DNA of 63,217 bases from Firmicutes bacterium UBA7510 (GTDB lineage Bacteria > Bacillota > Clostridia > Tissierellales > Sedimentibacteraceae). Made by a program: the position numbers and the translations under genes. This document shows, piece by piece, positions 9,047 through 17,135 of this stretch (positions are counted from its first letter, which is position 1; every line of letters starts with the position of its first letter). A model generated the notes under the pieces. That model searched no databases and was not told the origin of the DNA. It saw only the letters and a program-made list of their open reading frames with translations. The DNA lies in NCBI GenBank assembly GCA_002479485.1, contig DLNM01000027.1, positions 1 through 63,217 on the forward strand, read 5' to 3'.

Positions 9047-10618
9047 TTATCTATTATTTAATTCAGCATAATTAAGTATATCTCTGCAAAGGAAAATTAT
9101 TAGCGCAGAGATTGCAACATTCCAGATAAATGATGACAGAAGTATTGTCACTGTTTCTGGTATTGCAGCTAATCTTGCTGTCAATAAAAATCCAAATATA
9201 AATCCAGGTGCAGCAAGTAAAAGCATTATAATAAAATATAGGAAAAAAATTAAGGTTTTACTAGTTAATGTTCCAAGAACTCTTTCTATTAATATATTAC
9301 CTGACATAAACAAGACCCCAAAGCCTATACGAGCTACTATACATATTAAAATTTCATGAACAGGAGCTTTAATAATTAAACCGATTGGTATAAATAATAT
9401 TATTGCTTCCACAATTATCTTAAATATATTTTCCTGTGCTACACAAATAAGCTTTTTAAATGGATCAGCAGGTATCATATATATATAAGGCTGCGTTAAT
9501 TCTCTTATCCATCTTCCCATTGCAACAGTGAAAACTTGCATGTAGGTAGCAAAGACAAATGCTGGTATGATACTATTAGTTTCTCTCATAAAAAGAGCAA
9601 AGAAAATACACATAGCGATAAATATAAGTGAGTTTTTATCTATAAATAGCATTCCAGAGCGTCTGTTTTCTAACATATGCTTGTAGAAAAACACATTAGG
9701 TCCAAAGCCTTTATTAATTCCTGTTTTTCCAACTTTAACGTTTTTTGGTGCATCAGAAATTTTACCTTCTTTTTTTGCAGTAATTGCTGAGAAGGATACT
9801 TCAGTTGCCTGTAATACATCCTCATAAAAATCAGCTTTGGCTCTTGCTACTAAGAAAACAAGTGCTATAACATAAGCAGTTACTGCTAATAAACTTAATG
9901 CTATATTTGCAAAGTTAAGTGTCATTATGCCTACAGCACAAGCTTTTAACCAACCAACTACGGGTACAAATGATACCCATGTAGCATTTGCAGAATCTAC
10001 AATTACTTTTAGCTTATCTGAATTCGTTAACAATGAATCCTTAAGGATTAGTGCTAGTACAATTACGCATATTGCAATTATTGCAGCTTTTAATTGTTTT
10101 TTTAGCTTTTCATTGCTGCTAGTAAAAGAGTATATAGTCATTGCAGTTAGCTGAGCACAGAACATTGTAATGCAATAACCAACAAATATGGCAAATAAAC
10201 CAAAAACACCAAGACCATAGGTATTTTGAAGCCATGCATATTGGAAAAATAAGAAAAATCCTATCCATAGCGATGTACCCATTTGCTTAATTAATCCGTA
10301 TATTAATATCTTTTTAGATGAAATTGGTGCCATAAATAACATGCTTATATCTGCCATAGAGTAAAAGCTAGCTCCAGATGAAAATCCAGCCATAGCAGTC
10401 ATTATAAAAGAAAATGCATATAATGCAAATGTTCCTGCGTATAGCTCGTGTGCATCTCTCATATTCTCAGGAGTTGGAGTATCCATATTTCCAGTAAAAA
10501 TTACAACTCCTAGGAGTGCAATAAAAATAACAACAAGCACTAGTTTTGCAGGGTGATTTTTCAAATCCTTTATAGTATTTTTTATATTTGTAAAAAATAA
10601 ATATTTTAATGCGCTCAC
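9047..10618 (-). CDS. ABC exporter permease
   Basis: A 523-aa membrane protein with about a dozen hydrophobic segments and the pattern of the putative ABC exporter family. A first TM follows NHPAKLVL, and an early block contains SGASFYSMADISMLFMAPIS. A central cytoplasmic stretch (around residues 270-310) is rich in lysine. It starts with GTG overlapping the stop of the upstream ATPase by one base (TAGTG), so the two are translationally coupled. Substrate unknown; it is probably an efflux or bacteriocin-type exporter. Confidence 0.75.
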   Translation of the reverse strand: MSALKYLFFTNIKNTIKDLKNHPAKLVLVVIFIALLGVVIFTGNMDTPTPENMRDAHELYAGTFALYAFSFIMTAMAGFSSGASFYSMADISMLFMAPISSKKILIYGLIKQMGTSLWIGFFLFFQYAWLQNTYGLGVFGLFAIFVGYCITMFCAQLTAMTIYSFTSSNEKLKKQLKAAIIAICVIVLALILKDSLLTNSDKLKVIVDSANATWVSFVPVVGWLKACAVGIMTLNFANIALSLLAVTAYVIALVFLVARAKADFYEDVLQATEVSFSAITAKKEGKISDAPKNVKVGKTGINKGFGPNVFFYKHMLENRRSGMLFIDKNSLIFIAMCIFFALFMRETNSIIPAFVFATYMQVFTVAMGRWIRELTQPYIYMIPADPFKKLICVAQENIFKIIVEAIILFIPIGLIIKAPVHEILICIVARIGFGVLFMSGNILIERVLGTLTSKTLIFFLYFIIMLLLAAPGFIFGFLLTARLAAIPETVTILLSSFIWNVAISALIIFLCRDILNYAELNNR

Positions 10619-11325
10619 TATAGTTCAGCCTTCCTTTCTGTGATTTCAAAGAATAGCTGCTCTAGAGTTTTTTCATCTTCAGAAGTTGTTTTGTTGTACT
10701 TTGTAGCTGCAAATGATCCATTCATCATAATATGAGCAACATCCCAATAATCCTCAACGCTATCGATCATATGAGTACTAATTAAAACAGATGAACCTTG
10801 ATTTTTTAGTTCAACAAACATATTTTTTAATTCTTTTATAGCGTGTGGATCTAACCCTACCATTGGCTCATCAAAAATTATAACACGTGGCTTATGTAAT
10901 ATAGCACAGCAAATGCTAACCTTTTGTTGCATACCCTTTGATAGTTCCTTTCCAAGCTTATCTTTTTTATCCATTAATTCAAATCTGGTTAATAATTCCT
11001 CAGCATAACTTTTCCAATCAGTTAAGCTATAGGCTCTAGCAATGAATTCTAAGTGCTCCCATACTGTAAGCAAATCATAAACTGCTGGCATTTCAGGAAC
11101 ATATCCTAATGCTTTTTTAGCTTCGATTGTTTTGTTTTTAAATCCGCATATGTCAATTTCTCCCTCAAATCTTAATAGACCAGATATACATTTAATTATA
11201 GTAGATTTACCTGCACCATTAGGACCAAGTAATACTGCGATTTGTCCGTCTTCAACACAAAAGCTAATATTATTATTAGCTATTACTTTACCATACTTTT
11301 TTGTAACATTGAATACATTAAACAC
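10618..11325 (-). CDS. ABC transporter ATP-binding protein
   Basis: A 235-aa ATPase with Walker A GPNGAGKST, signature LSKGMQQKVSI, Walker B VIIFDEPMVGLDP and a switch histidine in STHMIDSVED. It is the first gene of a two-gene unit with the permease at 9047, giving an ATPase plus a single permease that probably works as a dimer. No substrate-binding protein is nearby, which fits export rather than import. Confidence 0.9.
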   Translation of the reverse strand: MFNVFNVTKKYGKVIANNNISFCVEDGQIAVLLGPNGAGKSTIIKCISGLLRFEGEIDICGFKNKTIEAKKALGYVPEMPAVYDLLTVWEHLEFIARAYSLTDWKSYAEELLTRFELMDKKDKLGKELSKGMQQKVSICCAILHKPRVIIFDEPMVGLDPHAIKELKNMFVELKNQGSSVLISTHMIDSVEDYWDVAHIMMNGSFAATKYNKTTSEDEKTLEQLFFEITERKAEL

Positions 11326-11472
11326 TGTTTTTCCCTCCGCTTGTTTTATATTGATATATTTGTATTATAAAACAAAGATTTAACAATATCAAGAAATAAT
11401 ATGCAAAAAGGTAAAAAAAATTTACCACATAATTTTATAAAAATAAAAACTTATATTTTATTTAAAAATTAT

Positions 11473-11535
11473 CTATGATATAATATGCGTAGCATATTTA
11501 AAATGGCTCGACGTAGTCGAGACTATGATATAATA
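11473..11535. repeat. Twin triloop hairpins with 13-bp direct repeats upstream of cobU
   Basis: Two perfect hairpins share a GTA loop: AATATGC/GCATATT (11482-11498) and CTCGAC/GTCGAG (11507-11521). The 13-mer CTATGATATAATA occurs at 11473-11485 and again at 11523-11535, each with a -10-like TATAAT. The segment AGACTATGATATAATA (11520-11535) resembles AGACTATATTATAATA at 13615-13630 before ackA. No cobalamin riboswitch is visible here. Function unknown; it may be a promoter region or small repeat element. Confidence 0.55.
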
Positions 11536-11575
11536 GCTTTATTATGAAATTGTATATATAAGATAGGTGATATAA

Positions 11576-12169
11576 ATGTGTGTGACTTTAGTTGTTGGTG
11601 GAGCAAGAAGTGGAAAAAGCACTTTTGCAGAAAATAAAGCAAAAGAATATGGTGGTAATATTACATACTTAGCTACATCTGTTATAACAGATGAGAGTAT
11701 GGCGGATAGGGTAAAAAAACATAGAGCACAAAGACCACAGGAATGGAAAACTATAGAGAGATATAAAAATTTTAGCGAACTACAAAATGATATTGATTTT
11801 GTAAACTCTGATACAATTATGATTGATTGTATAACAACCTTAATAACTAATTTTATGATTGATAGCGGTATAGACTTTGATAATTGTAAAGTTGTAGAAG
11901 TTAATAACTTGGAATCTAAAATTAAAGAAGAAGTGTTAAATTTAATTTCTTTATGTAGAAATCTAAATAAAAAATTGATTATAGTTTCTAATGAAGTTGG
12001 ACTAGGGGTCGTTCCTGCATATTATATGGGAAATTTCTTTAGAGATATTAGTGGTAGGATTAATTCAAGTATTGCTATAGAGGCTGATAATGTTTATTTC
12101 ACAGTATCAGGTATACCAATGAAGCTAAAAAGCAAAGGGGTTAATATAAAATGTTCAGAGGATTTTTAG
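11576..12169 (+). CDS. cobU: Adenosylcobinamide kinase / guanylyltransferase
   Basis: A 197-aa bifunctional enzyme that phosphorylates adenosylcobinamide and transfers GMP to it to make adenosylcobinamide-GDP. The P-loop GGARSGKST is at residues 8-16, followed by KKHRAQRPQEWKTIE around residue 50 with the guanylylation histidine region, and IIVSNEVGLGVVP typical of CobU. Starts at ATG 11576 behind AGGTGA. It overlaps cobS by 19 nt. First gene of a three-gene nucleotide-loop assembly operon; cobT is not present in the window. Confidence 0.93.
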   Translation: MCVTLVVGGARSGKSTFAENKAKEYGGNITYLATSVITDESMADRVKKHRAQRPQEWKTIERYKNFSELQNDIDFVNSDTIMIDCITTLITNFMIDSGIDFDNCKVVEVNNLESKIKEEVLNLISLCRNLNKKLIIVSNEVGLGVVPAYYMGNFFRDISGRINSSIAIEADNVYFTVSGIPMKLKSKGVNIKCSEDF

Positions 12170-12888
12170 TGCTGATATCATTCTTTACAAGAATTCCAAT
12201 TGGAAAAAGAATTGAATACAATGAAGAGGAGTTTGTGAAAGGATTATCACTATATTCTTTAATTGGACTCATAATAGGATGTTTTCTAGCTGTTGGATAT
12301 TTTGTAGGTAATTTTTTAGAAATTATTTATATAAAAGGATTGATAATTACAGCTATTTATATTATAATAACAGGCGGTATACATTTAGATGGCGCATCTG
12401 ATACTGTTGACGGTTTGTTTTCAGGTAGGACAGGCGATAAAATTTTTGAGATTATGAGTGATTCTCGAATCGGTGCATTTGGAGTTATAAGTCTTATTTT
12501 AATACTGATGTCACAGGTTTTATTTTTTTCACATATCGGTTTATATACTTTGTTATTAGTTCCAATGGTGGGTAAGGCCAGTGTAGTAGTTGCATGTTCA
12601 AATATGAATTACGCTAAAAAAGGTGTTGGGATGGGTACTTTGTTTGTAGAATCAATTAAAGCAAAAGAATTATGCTTTAATGTGGCAACTGTTTTAGTTG
12701 TATGTGCCATTGTGCCGGGATACATAGTTAATATTATGTCAACTATTTTAACGTTCATTTGTGTATTAATGATAGGCAAATGGATAAAGGGTAAAATTTC
12801 TGGTATGACCGGAGATACATGCGGATTTGTTGCAGAGATATCACAGATAATATTTATGTTTTTTAGCTTAATTATCGGAAAGATGTGA
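12151..12888 (+). CDS. cobS: Adenosylcobinamide-GDP ribazoletransferase (cobalamin synthase)
   Basis: A 245-aa integral membrane enzyme joining adenosylcobinamide-GDP with alpha-ribazole (phosphate). Typical pieces are FFTRIPIG near the start, the metal-binding block GGIHLDGASDTVDGLFSG and SRIGAFGV, with about six membrane helices. The start overlaps the end of cobU, giving tight coupling. Its TGA stop falls inside the first stem of the multi-hairpin element at 12885. Confidence 0.93.
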   Translation: MFRGFLVLISFFTRIPIGKRIEYNEEEFVKGLSLYSLIGLIIGCFLAVGYFVGNFLEIIYIKGLIITAIYIIITGGIHLDGASDTVDGLFSGRTGDKIFEIMSDSRIGAFGVISLILILMSQVLFFSHIGLYTLLLVPMVGKASVVVACSNMNYAKKGVGMGTLFVESIKAKELCFNVATVLVVCAIVPGYIVNIMSTILTFICVLMIGKWIKGKISGMTGDTCGFVAEISQIIFMFFSLIIGKM

Positions 12889-12970
12889 AAAAAACACTTC
12901 ACGCTATGGAAAAATCAAAAAACGATTTTTCATCTTTATTTATGATACCACTACGTGGCATATTGAGAGG
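12885..12970 (+). repeat. Multi-hairpin stop-to-start element, copy A
   Basis: Three hairpins fill the 87-nt cobS-cobC gap. Stem 1 is GTGAA (12885-12889)/TTCAC (12898-12902) and contains the cobS TGA. Then comes GCTATG, stem 2 GAAAAATC (12909-12916)/GATTTTTC (12924-12931) with loop AAAAAAC, and stem 3 CCAC (12948-12951)/GTGG (12955-12958). A GAGAGG ribosome site follows. Copy B at 18907 has the same order, the same AAAAAAC loop and compensated stem changes. Confidence 0.75.
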
Positions 12971-12975
12971 TTAGT

Positions 12976-13536
12976 ATGAAATTATATTTAGTTAGACATG
13001 GAGAATCAGAAGGAAATCATAAACGTATATATTGTGGACATACTAATGTGGAATTAACACAAAAAGGTAAACTTCAAGCCCAGAATATGGCCATGTTGTT
13101 TAAAGATATTCATATTGAAAAAATTTATTCCAGTCCATTAATAAGAGCTTATAATACTGCTATTGAAATATCTAAATTAAAGAATATTGAAATAGAAACA
13201 AGTGATTTATTAAAGGAAAGAAATTTTGGTGACTTTGAAGGATTAAACTGGGAAGAAATAGAATCAAAGTACCCAGAAGAAGCAAAAAAATGTATCGAAC
13301 AAGAATTATGGTATGAATATAAAAATGGGGAGACCTTTGATAATGTAATTAAAAGGGTATCAAAATTTTTTGAAAATATAACTGACAATTCTGTTATTGT
13401 AGCACATGGTGTTTTAATTAGATCAATTTTATACTATTTAAATTTTATTGGCTATGATAATATGTATGAATATCCAATTGGAAATTGTCATGTTTTATAT
13501 ATTGAGGATGATAAGATACATTATTTAAATAGGTAG
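12976..13536 (+). CDS. cobC: Alpha-ribazole phosphatase / histidine phosphatase
   Basis: A 186-aa histidine phosphatase with the catalytic LVRHGES (His 8), RIYCGHTNVELTQKG, the second-site IEKIYSSPLIRAYNTA and VIVAHGVLIRS. Placed after cobU-cobS, it is best read as CobC, which removes phosphate from alpha-ribazole 5'-phosphate or from cobalamin phosphate. Without context it could be a general phosphoglycerate mutase-like phosphatase. Translation starts after the 3' end of hairpin element A, which supplies the ribosome site. Confidence 0.82.
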   Translation: MKLYLVRHGESEGNHKRIYCGHTNVELTQKGKLQAQNMAMLFKDIHIEKIYSSPLIRAYNTAIEISKLKNIEIETSDLLKERNFGDFEGLNWEEIESKYPEEAKKCIEQELWYEYKNGETFDNVIKRVSKFFENITDNSVIVAHGVLIRSILYYLNFIGYDNMYEYPIGNCHVLYIEDDKIHYLNR

Positions 13537-13581
13537 CTATAAGATCATTTAGATTTTATATATATATATTAAATAGTTTAA

Positions 13582-13630
13582 CAAAGTCGAGGCTATAATG
13601 ACTCAGCTTTGCTAAGACTATATTATAATA
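13582..13630. repeat. Hairpin element upstream of ackA
   Basis: A 10-bp stem with one mismatch, CAAAGTCGAG (13582-13591)/CTCAGCTTTG (13602-13611), followed by AGACTATATTATAATA (13615-13630). The tail is close to AGACTATGATATAATA before cobU at 11520. It may carry the ackA promoter -10 region. There is no terminator T-run. Confidence 0.45.
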
Positions 13631-13664
13631 AAAATTTAATTTAATTTTTTTCAGGAGGATTAAC

Positions 13665-14858
13665 ATGAATGTATTAGTAATTAACTGTGGTAGTTCATCA
13701 TTGAAATACCAGTTAATAGACATGAAAGACGAAAAAGTTTTGGCTAAAGGTTTAGCTGAAAGAATTGGAATTGAAGGTAGCCAAGTTAAGCATGAAGCTA
13801 CTGGAAAAGAGAAAAAAGTTTATACAGATTCATTAGCAACTCACAAAGAAGCAATTAATACTGTATTAAATGCTTTAGTTGACCCAGTATACGGTGCTGT
13901 AAAATCATTAGATGAGATTGACGCTATAGGTCATAGAGTTGTTCACGGAGGAGAAAAATTTGCTGGTTCAGTTGTTATAACTGATGAAGTTGTAAAAGCT
14001 ATGGATGAGTGTACAGATTTAGCGCCATTACATAATCCTCCAAACATTATAGGAATAAATGCTTGTAAAGAGTTATTACCTAGTGTACCAATGGTTGGAG
14101 TATTTGATACTGCTTTTCATCAAACAATGCCTGAAGAAGCATTTATTTACCCACTTCCATATGAATTATATAAGGAATTAGGAATTAGAAGATATGGTTT
14201 CCACGGAACTTCACATAAATTCGTTGCACAAAGAGTTGGCGAAATATTAAATAAAGATATCAAAGACTTAAAAATTATTACTTGCCACTTAGGTAATGGA
14301 GCAAGTGTTACAGCTATAAAAGATGGCAAATCAGTAGATACAAGTATGGGATTAACTCCACTTGAAGGATTAGTAATGGGAACAAGATGTGGAGATATAG
14401 ATCCAGCTATTGTAACTTTCTTAATGGAAAAGAAAGGATTAAGCATCAAAGAAGTTAATAACTTAATGAACAAAGAATCAGGAGTATTAGGTATATCTGG
14501 TGTTAGCAGCGACTTTAGAGATATTGAAGGCGAAGCAGAAAAAGGAAACAAAAGAGCTCAATTAGCACTTGATAAATTCTATTATACAGTTAAAAAATAT
14601 ATAGGTTCATATGCAGCAGCTATGGGCGGTGTAGATGTAGTTATTTTCACAGCTGGACTTGGAGAAAATTCAGCACCAGCTAGAGAAGAAGTTTGTAAAG
14701 GTTTAGAATTCTTAGGAATATCAATTGATACTGACAAAAACAATACTCGTGGAAAAGAAGTAGAAATATCTAAAGATGGTTCTAACGTAAAAGTTTTTGT
14801 AATTCCAACAAATGAGGAATTAATGATTGCAAGAGAAACTAAATCTTTAGTAAAATAA
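13665..14858 (+). CDS. ackA: Acetate kinase
   Basis: A 397-aa cytosolic kinase interconverting acetyl phosphate plus ADP with acetate plus ATP, the energy-yielding step of acetate fermentation. Diagnostic motifs are NCGSSSLKYQL at the N-terminus, HGGEKFAGS, FHGTSHKFVAQR, CHLGNGASV, MGTRCGDIDPA and the C-terminal TNEELMIARET. AGGAGG precedes the ATG. Phosphotransacetylase is not adjacent. Gene order ackA - yceD - rpmF is common in Clostridia. Confidence 0.97.
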   Translation: MNVLVINCGSSSLKYQLIDMKDEKVLAKGLAERIGIEGSQVKHEATGKEKKVYTDSLATHKEAINTVLNALVDPVYGAVKSLDEIDAIGHRVVHGGEKFAGSVVITDEVVKAMDECTDLAPLHNPPNIIGINACKELLPSVPMVGVFDTAFHQTMPEEAFIYPLPYELYKELGIRRYGFHGTSHKFVAQRVGEILNKDIKDLKIITCHLGNGASVTAIKDGKSVDTSMGLTPLEGLVMGTRCGDIDPAIVTFLMEKKGLSIKEVNNLMNKESGVLGISGVSSDFRDIEGEAEKGNKRAQLALDKFYYTVKKYIGSYAAAMGGVDVVIFTAGLGENSAPAREEVCKGLEFLGISIDTDKNNTRGKEVEISKDGSNVKVFVIPTNEELMIARETKSLVK

Positions 14859-14862
14859 TTTC

Positions 14863-14891
14863 TTGACAAAATAATCATATTCTCATATAAT
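14863..14891 (+). promoter_or_regulatory. Consensus sigma-A promoter for yceD-rpmF
   Basis: TTGACA (14863-14868), 17-nt spacer, TATAAT (14886-14891): a perfect consensus promoter in the ackA-yceD gap. It should give the ribosomal protein transcript high, ackA-independent expression. Confidence 0.88.
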
Positions 14892-14921
14892 TGACTTTGT
14901 AAGTCAAAAAAGGGTGATATA

Positions 14922-15425
14922 ATGTTAATTAATTTAAAGAAATTCCTGCTATCTGATGACTTAGTTATGAATGTAAATGATACATTAACTATAACAGATG
15001 AGGAACTATTAGAAAAAAATAAGTTGAATAAAGACATTCAGTTTAATGGTAAGTTTTTTAAAGTGGAGAAAAGCTTATTATTAAATGCGGAGTTTACTTA
15101 TTCTTATTCTGAGACTTGTGCGAGATGCTTAGAGGTATTTGAAAATAAAATTACAGCTAATTTCAACGCAATTATAGTTGATGAAGTCGATGAAGATTAT
15201 GAAGCAGAGGATATAGAAATATTGATTAAAGATGGCTGTATTGATTTGGAAGAACCAATAAAGCAAATCGTGTATTTGTCTATGCCAATGAAAGCTTTAT
15301 GTAAAGGTGACTGTAAGGGTATATGCCCTATGTGCGGCATTAATCTAAATACAGGTAAATGTGAATGTAATGATTTCGTTATAGACCCACGATTAGAAAA
15401 ATTGAAAACTTTGTTAAGAGATTAA
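14922..15425 (+). CDS. yceD: DUF177 / YceD family protein
   Basis: A 167-aa protein with the YceD (DUF177) signature: a CARCLE motif around residue 66 and a C-terminal CKGDCKGICPMCGINLN with CxxxCxxxCxxC spacing, which suggests metal binding. It lies directly ahead of rpmF, the usual arrangement in bacteria. The family has been linked to 23S rRNA accumulation and ribosome assembly in some organisms; the precise role here is inferred. The ribosome site GGGTGAT precedes the ATG. Confidence 0.88.
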   Translation: MLINLKKFLLSDDLVMNVNDTLTITDEELLEKNKLNKDIQFNGKFFKVEKSLLLNAEFTYSYSETCARCLEVFENKITANFNAIIVDEVDEDYEAEDIEILIKDGCIDLEEPIKQIVYLSMPMKALCKGDCKGICPMCGINLNTGKCECNDFVIDPRLEKLKTLLRD

Positions 15426-15437
15426 GGAGGTGTCACA

Positions 15438-15617
15438 ATGGCAGTACCTAAGAGAAAAACTTCAAAAGCAAGAAGAGATAAAAGAAGAACAGCTAAATGC
15501 AGAATGACAATTCCAGCAGTTATGGAGTGTCCTCAATGTCACGCAGCTAAAAGACCACACACAGTATGTGGTGAGTGTGGATATTACAACGGTAAAGAAG
15601 TAGTAACAGTTGAATAA
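15438..15617 (+). CDS. rpmF: 50S ribosomal protein L32
   Basis: A 59-aa ribosomal protein starting MAVPKRKTSKARRDKRR, with the zinc-ribbon cysteines CPQC and CGEC. It has all four zinc cysteines, so this is the zinc-binding form. AAGGAGGTG lies before the ATG, 12 nt after yceD. A terminator follows at 15620. Confidence 0.97.
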   Translation: MAVPKRKTSKARRDKRRTAKCRMTIPAVMECPQCHAAKRPHTVCGECGYYNGKEVVTVE

Positions 15618-15619
15618 AA

Positions 15620-15646
15620 AATAGTACTTTTGTACTATTTTTTTTT
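15620..15646 (+). terminator. Terminator of yceD-rpmF
   Basis: Perfect stem AATAGTAC (15620-15627)/GTACTATT (15632-15639), loop TTTT, then a run of T. Confidence 0.92.
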
Positions 15647-15717
15647 CTCATAAAATGTTAGTATTTTAGCATTTTATATAAGACTAATTTTTTGTTTAAT
15701 TAAAAATTAATTGCATA

Positions 15718-15746
15718 TTGCAATTGATTTACAATTGCGCTATACT
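15718..15746 (+). promoter_or_regulatory. Probable promoter of plsX-acpP
   Basis: TTGCAA (15718-15723), 17-nt spacer, TATACT (15741-15746), 35 nt before plsX. The region also holds inverted ATTGCA/TGCAAT and CAATTG repeats. A FapR-type operator is possible but I cannot confirm one. Confidence 0.55.
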
Positions 15747-15780
15747 AACACATAGGAAATTAATATAAGGAAGGTGCCTT

Positions 15781-16770
15781 ATGAAAATAATTGTAGATGC
15801 TATGGGTGGAGATAATGCACCTGATGCTATAGTTAAAGGATGTTTACTAGCAAGAGATGAGTATAATGTCAATATTGTATTGTCTGGTAAAGAGGATATA
15901 ATAAAAAAATGTATTGAAAGCGAAACTAAAGATTATAAAAATATTGAAATTTTAAATGCTGAAGATGTGATAACAAATGATGATAAACCTGTAATGGCAA
16001 TAAGAAGAAAAAAGGAATCCTCGCTTGTTAAGGCTTTATATGCTGTAAAAAACAATGAAGCAGATGCAATAGTTTCAGCTGGAAGTACAGGTGCACTTTT
16101 AAGTGGTGCAACACTAATTATAGGTAGAGTTGGCGGACTTGAAAGGCCTGCACTTGCACCATTTATACCAACAAATAAAGGTTTTTCTTTGCTAGTTGAT
16201 GCCGGAGCCAATGTTGATTGTAAGCCAGAATATTTGATAGATTTTGCTATTATGGGTAGCATATATGTTAAACATGTATTAAATATTGATAATCCAAGAG
16301 TAGGTTTATTAAATATTGGTGGAGAAGAAGGTAAAGGAAATAAGTTAGCAATTGATACATATGAGCTTCTTAAAAATTCTGATTTGAATTTTAGCGGAAA
16401 TCTTGAAAGTAGATATGTTTTGAATGGCGATGCGGATGTAATTGTTGCAGATGGATTTGCAGGCAATGTTCTATTAAAATCCATTGAAGGCACAGCATCA
16501 TACATTATGAAAGGTTTAAAGGAAGAGTTAACGTCAACCTTTATATCAAAAATAGGTGCTTTACTTGTAAAGCCATCCTTGCGTAATTTTAAGAAAAGAT
16601 TAGATTATGGCGAGGTTGGTGGTGCCATGCTTTTAGGTGTTAATGCACCAGTAATAAAAGCACACGGCAGTTCAGATAGTATAGCTATAAAAAATGCTAT
16701 AAAGCAAACAAAAAATATTTTAGACAGTAGTGTAGTAGATTTAATTAGAGAAAGTATTTCAAGGAGGTGA
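15781..16770 (+). CDS. plsX: Phosphate acyltransferase PlsX
   Basis: A 329-aa cytosolic enzyme converting acyl-ACP to acyl phosphate, the acyl donor for PlsY in phospholipid synthesis. Recognisable blocks are DAMGGDNAPDAIVKG at the N-terminus, SAGSTGALLSGA, RPALAPFIPT and DGFAGNVLLKSIEG. Its stop overlaps the ribosome site of acpP. This is the standard plsX-acpP coupling, without the fab genes between them. Confidence 0.96.
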   Translation: MKIIVDAMGGDNAPDAIVKGCLLARDEYNVNIVLSGKEDIIKKCIESETKDYKNIEILNAEDVITNDDKPVMAIRRKKESSLVKALYAVKNNEADAIVSAGSTGALLSGATLIIGRVGGLERPALAPFIPTNKGFSLLVDAGANVDCKPEYLIDFAIMGSIYVKHVLNIDNPRVGLLNIGGEEGKGNKLAIDTYELLKNSDLNFSGNLESRYVLNGDADVIVADGFAGNVLLKSIEGTASYIMKGLKEELTSTFISKIGALLVKPSLRNFKKRLDYGEVGGAMLLGVNAPVIKAHGSSDSIAIKNAIKQTKNILDSSVVDLIRESISRR

Positions 16771-16775
16771 TTATA

Positions 16776-17006
16776 ATGTTTGAAAGAGTAAGGGAAATTA
16801 TATGTGAAAAATTAGGAGTAGATCCTTCTGAAGTAACAATGAACACTTCATTTAAGGATGATTTAGATGCTGACTCTTTAAGCTTATTTGAGCTAGTTAT
16901 GGCGTTTGAAGATGAATTTAACATTGAAATTGATGATGAACAATCAGAAAATATAGAAACTGTAGGAAACGTAGTATCATATTTAGAGAGTATCGTTGAT
17001 AAATAA
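16776..17006 (+). CDS. acpP: Acyl carrier protein
   Basis: A 76-aa acidic carrier protein. The phosphopantetheine serine is in LDADSLSLFELVM (around Ser 36), where the usual DSLD is DSLS. The start is the ATG at 16776, 5 nt after AAGGAGGTGA; an in-frame GTG at 16767 lies inside that ribosome site and is rejected. It follows plsX and precedes rnc, the usual Firmicutes order. Confidence 0.95.
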   Translation: MFERVREIICEKLGVDPSEVTMNTSFKDDLDADSLSLFELVMAFEDEFNIEIDDEQSENIETVGNVVSYLESIVDK

Positions 17007-17046
17007 TATTCTATTATTAAATAATGCAAGATTATATAAAAACTAT

Positions 17047-17094
17047 AACCACAAAGGCACAAAGAATATAATCACCTTCGTGTTCTTTGTGGTT
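17047..17094. repeat. CACAAAG-type palindrome in the rnc leader
   Basis: Inverted repeat AACCACAAAG (17047-17056)/CTTTGTGGTT (17085-17094), continued inside by CACaAAG/CTTcGTG. The arms contain the word CACAAAG repeatedly, resembling a palindromic repeat type I recall from many unrelated bacteria. No T-run follows. It lies 40 nt upstream of the RNase III gene and could be cleaved by its product. Confidence 0.6.
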
Positions 17095-17135
17095 AATTGT
17101 ATTTATATTGCTTTTGGGTGTAAGGAGGTGTGTGA

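Noticed and set aside
11339..11575. Possible cobalamin riboswitch ahead of cobU
   Set aside because: The B12-box and the expected long aptamer are not visible; only small hairpins and repeats occur.
14147..15037. Long minus-strand frames opposite ackA and yceD
   Set aside because: They are antisense shadows of well-recognised genes, without ribosome sites or family signatures.
15933..16505. Minus-strand frame of 190 codons opposite plsX
   Set aside because: Serine/leucine-rich translation typical of the antisense of an AT-rich gene; plsX is clear.
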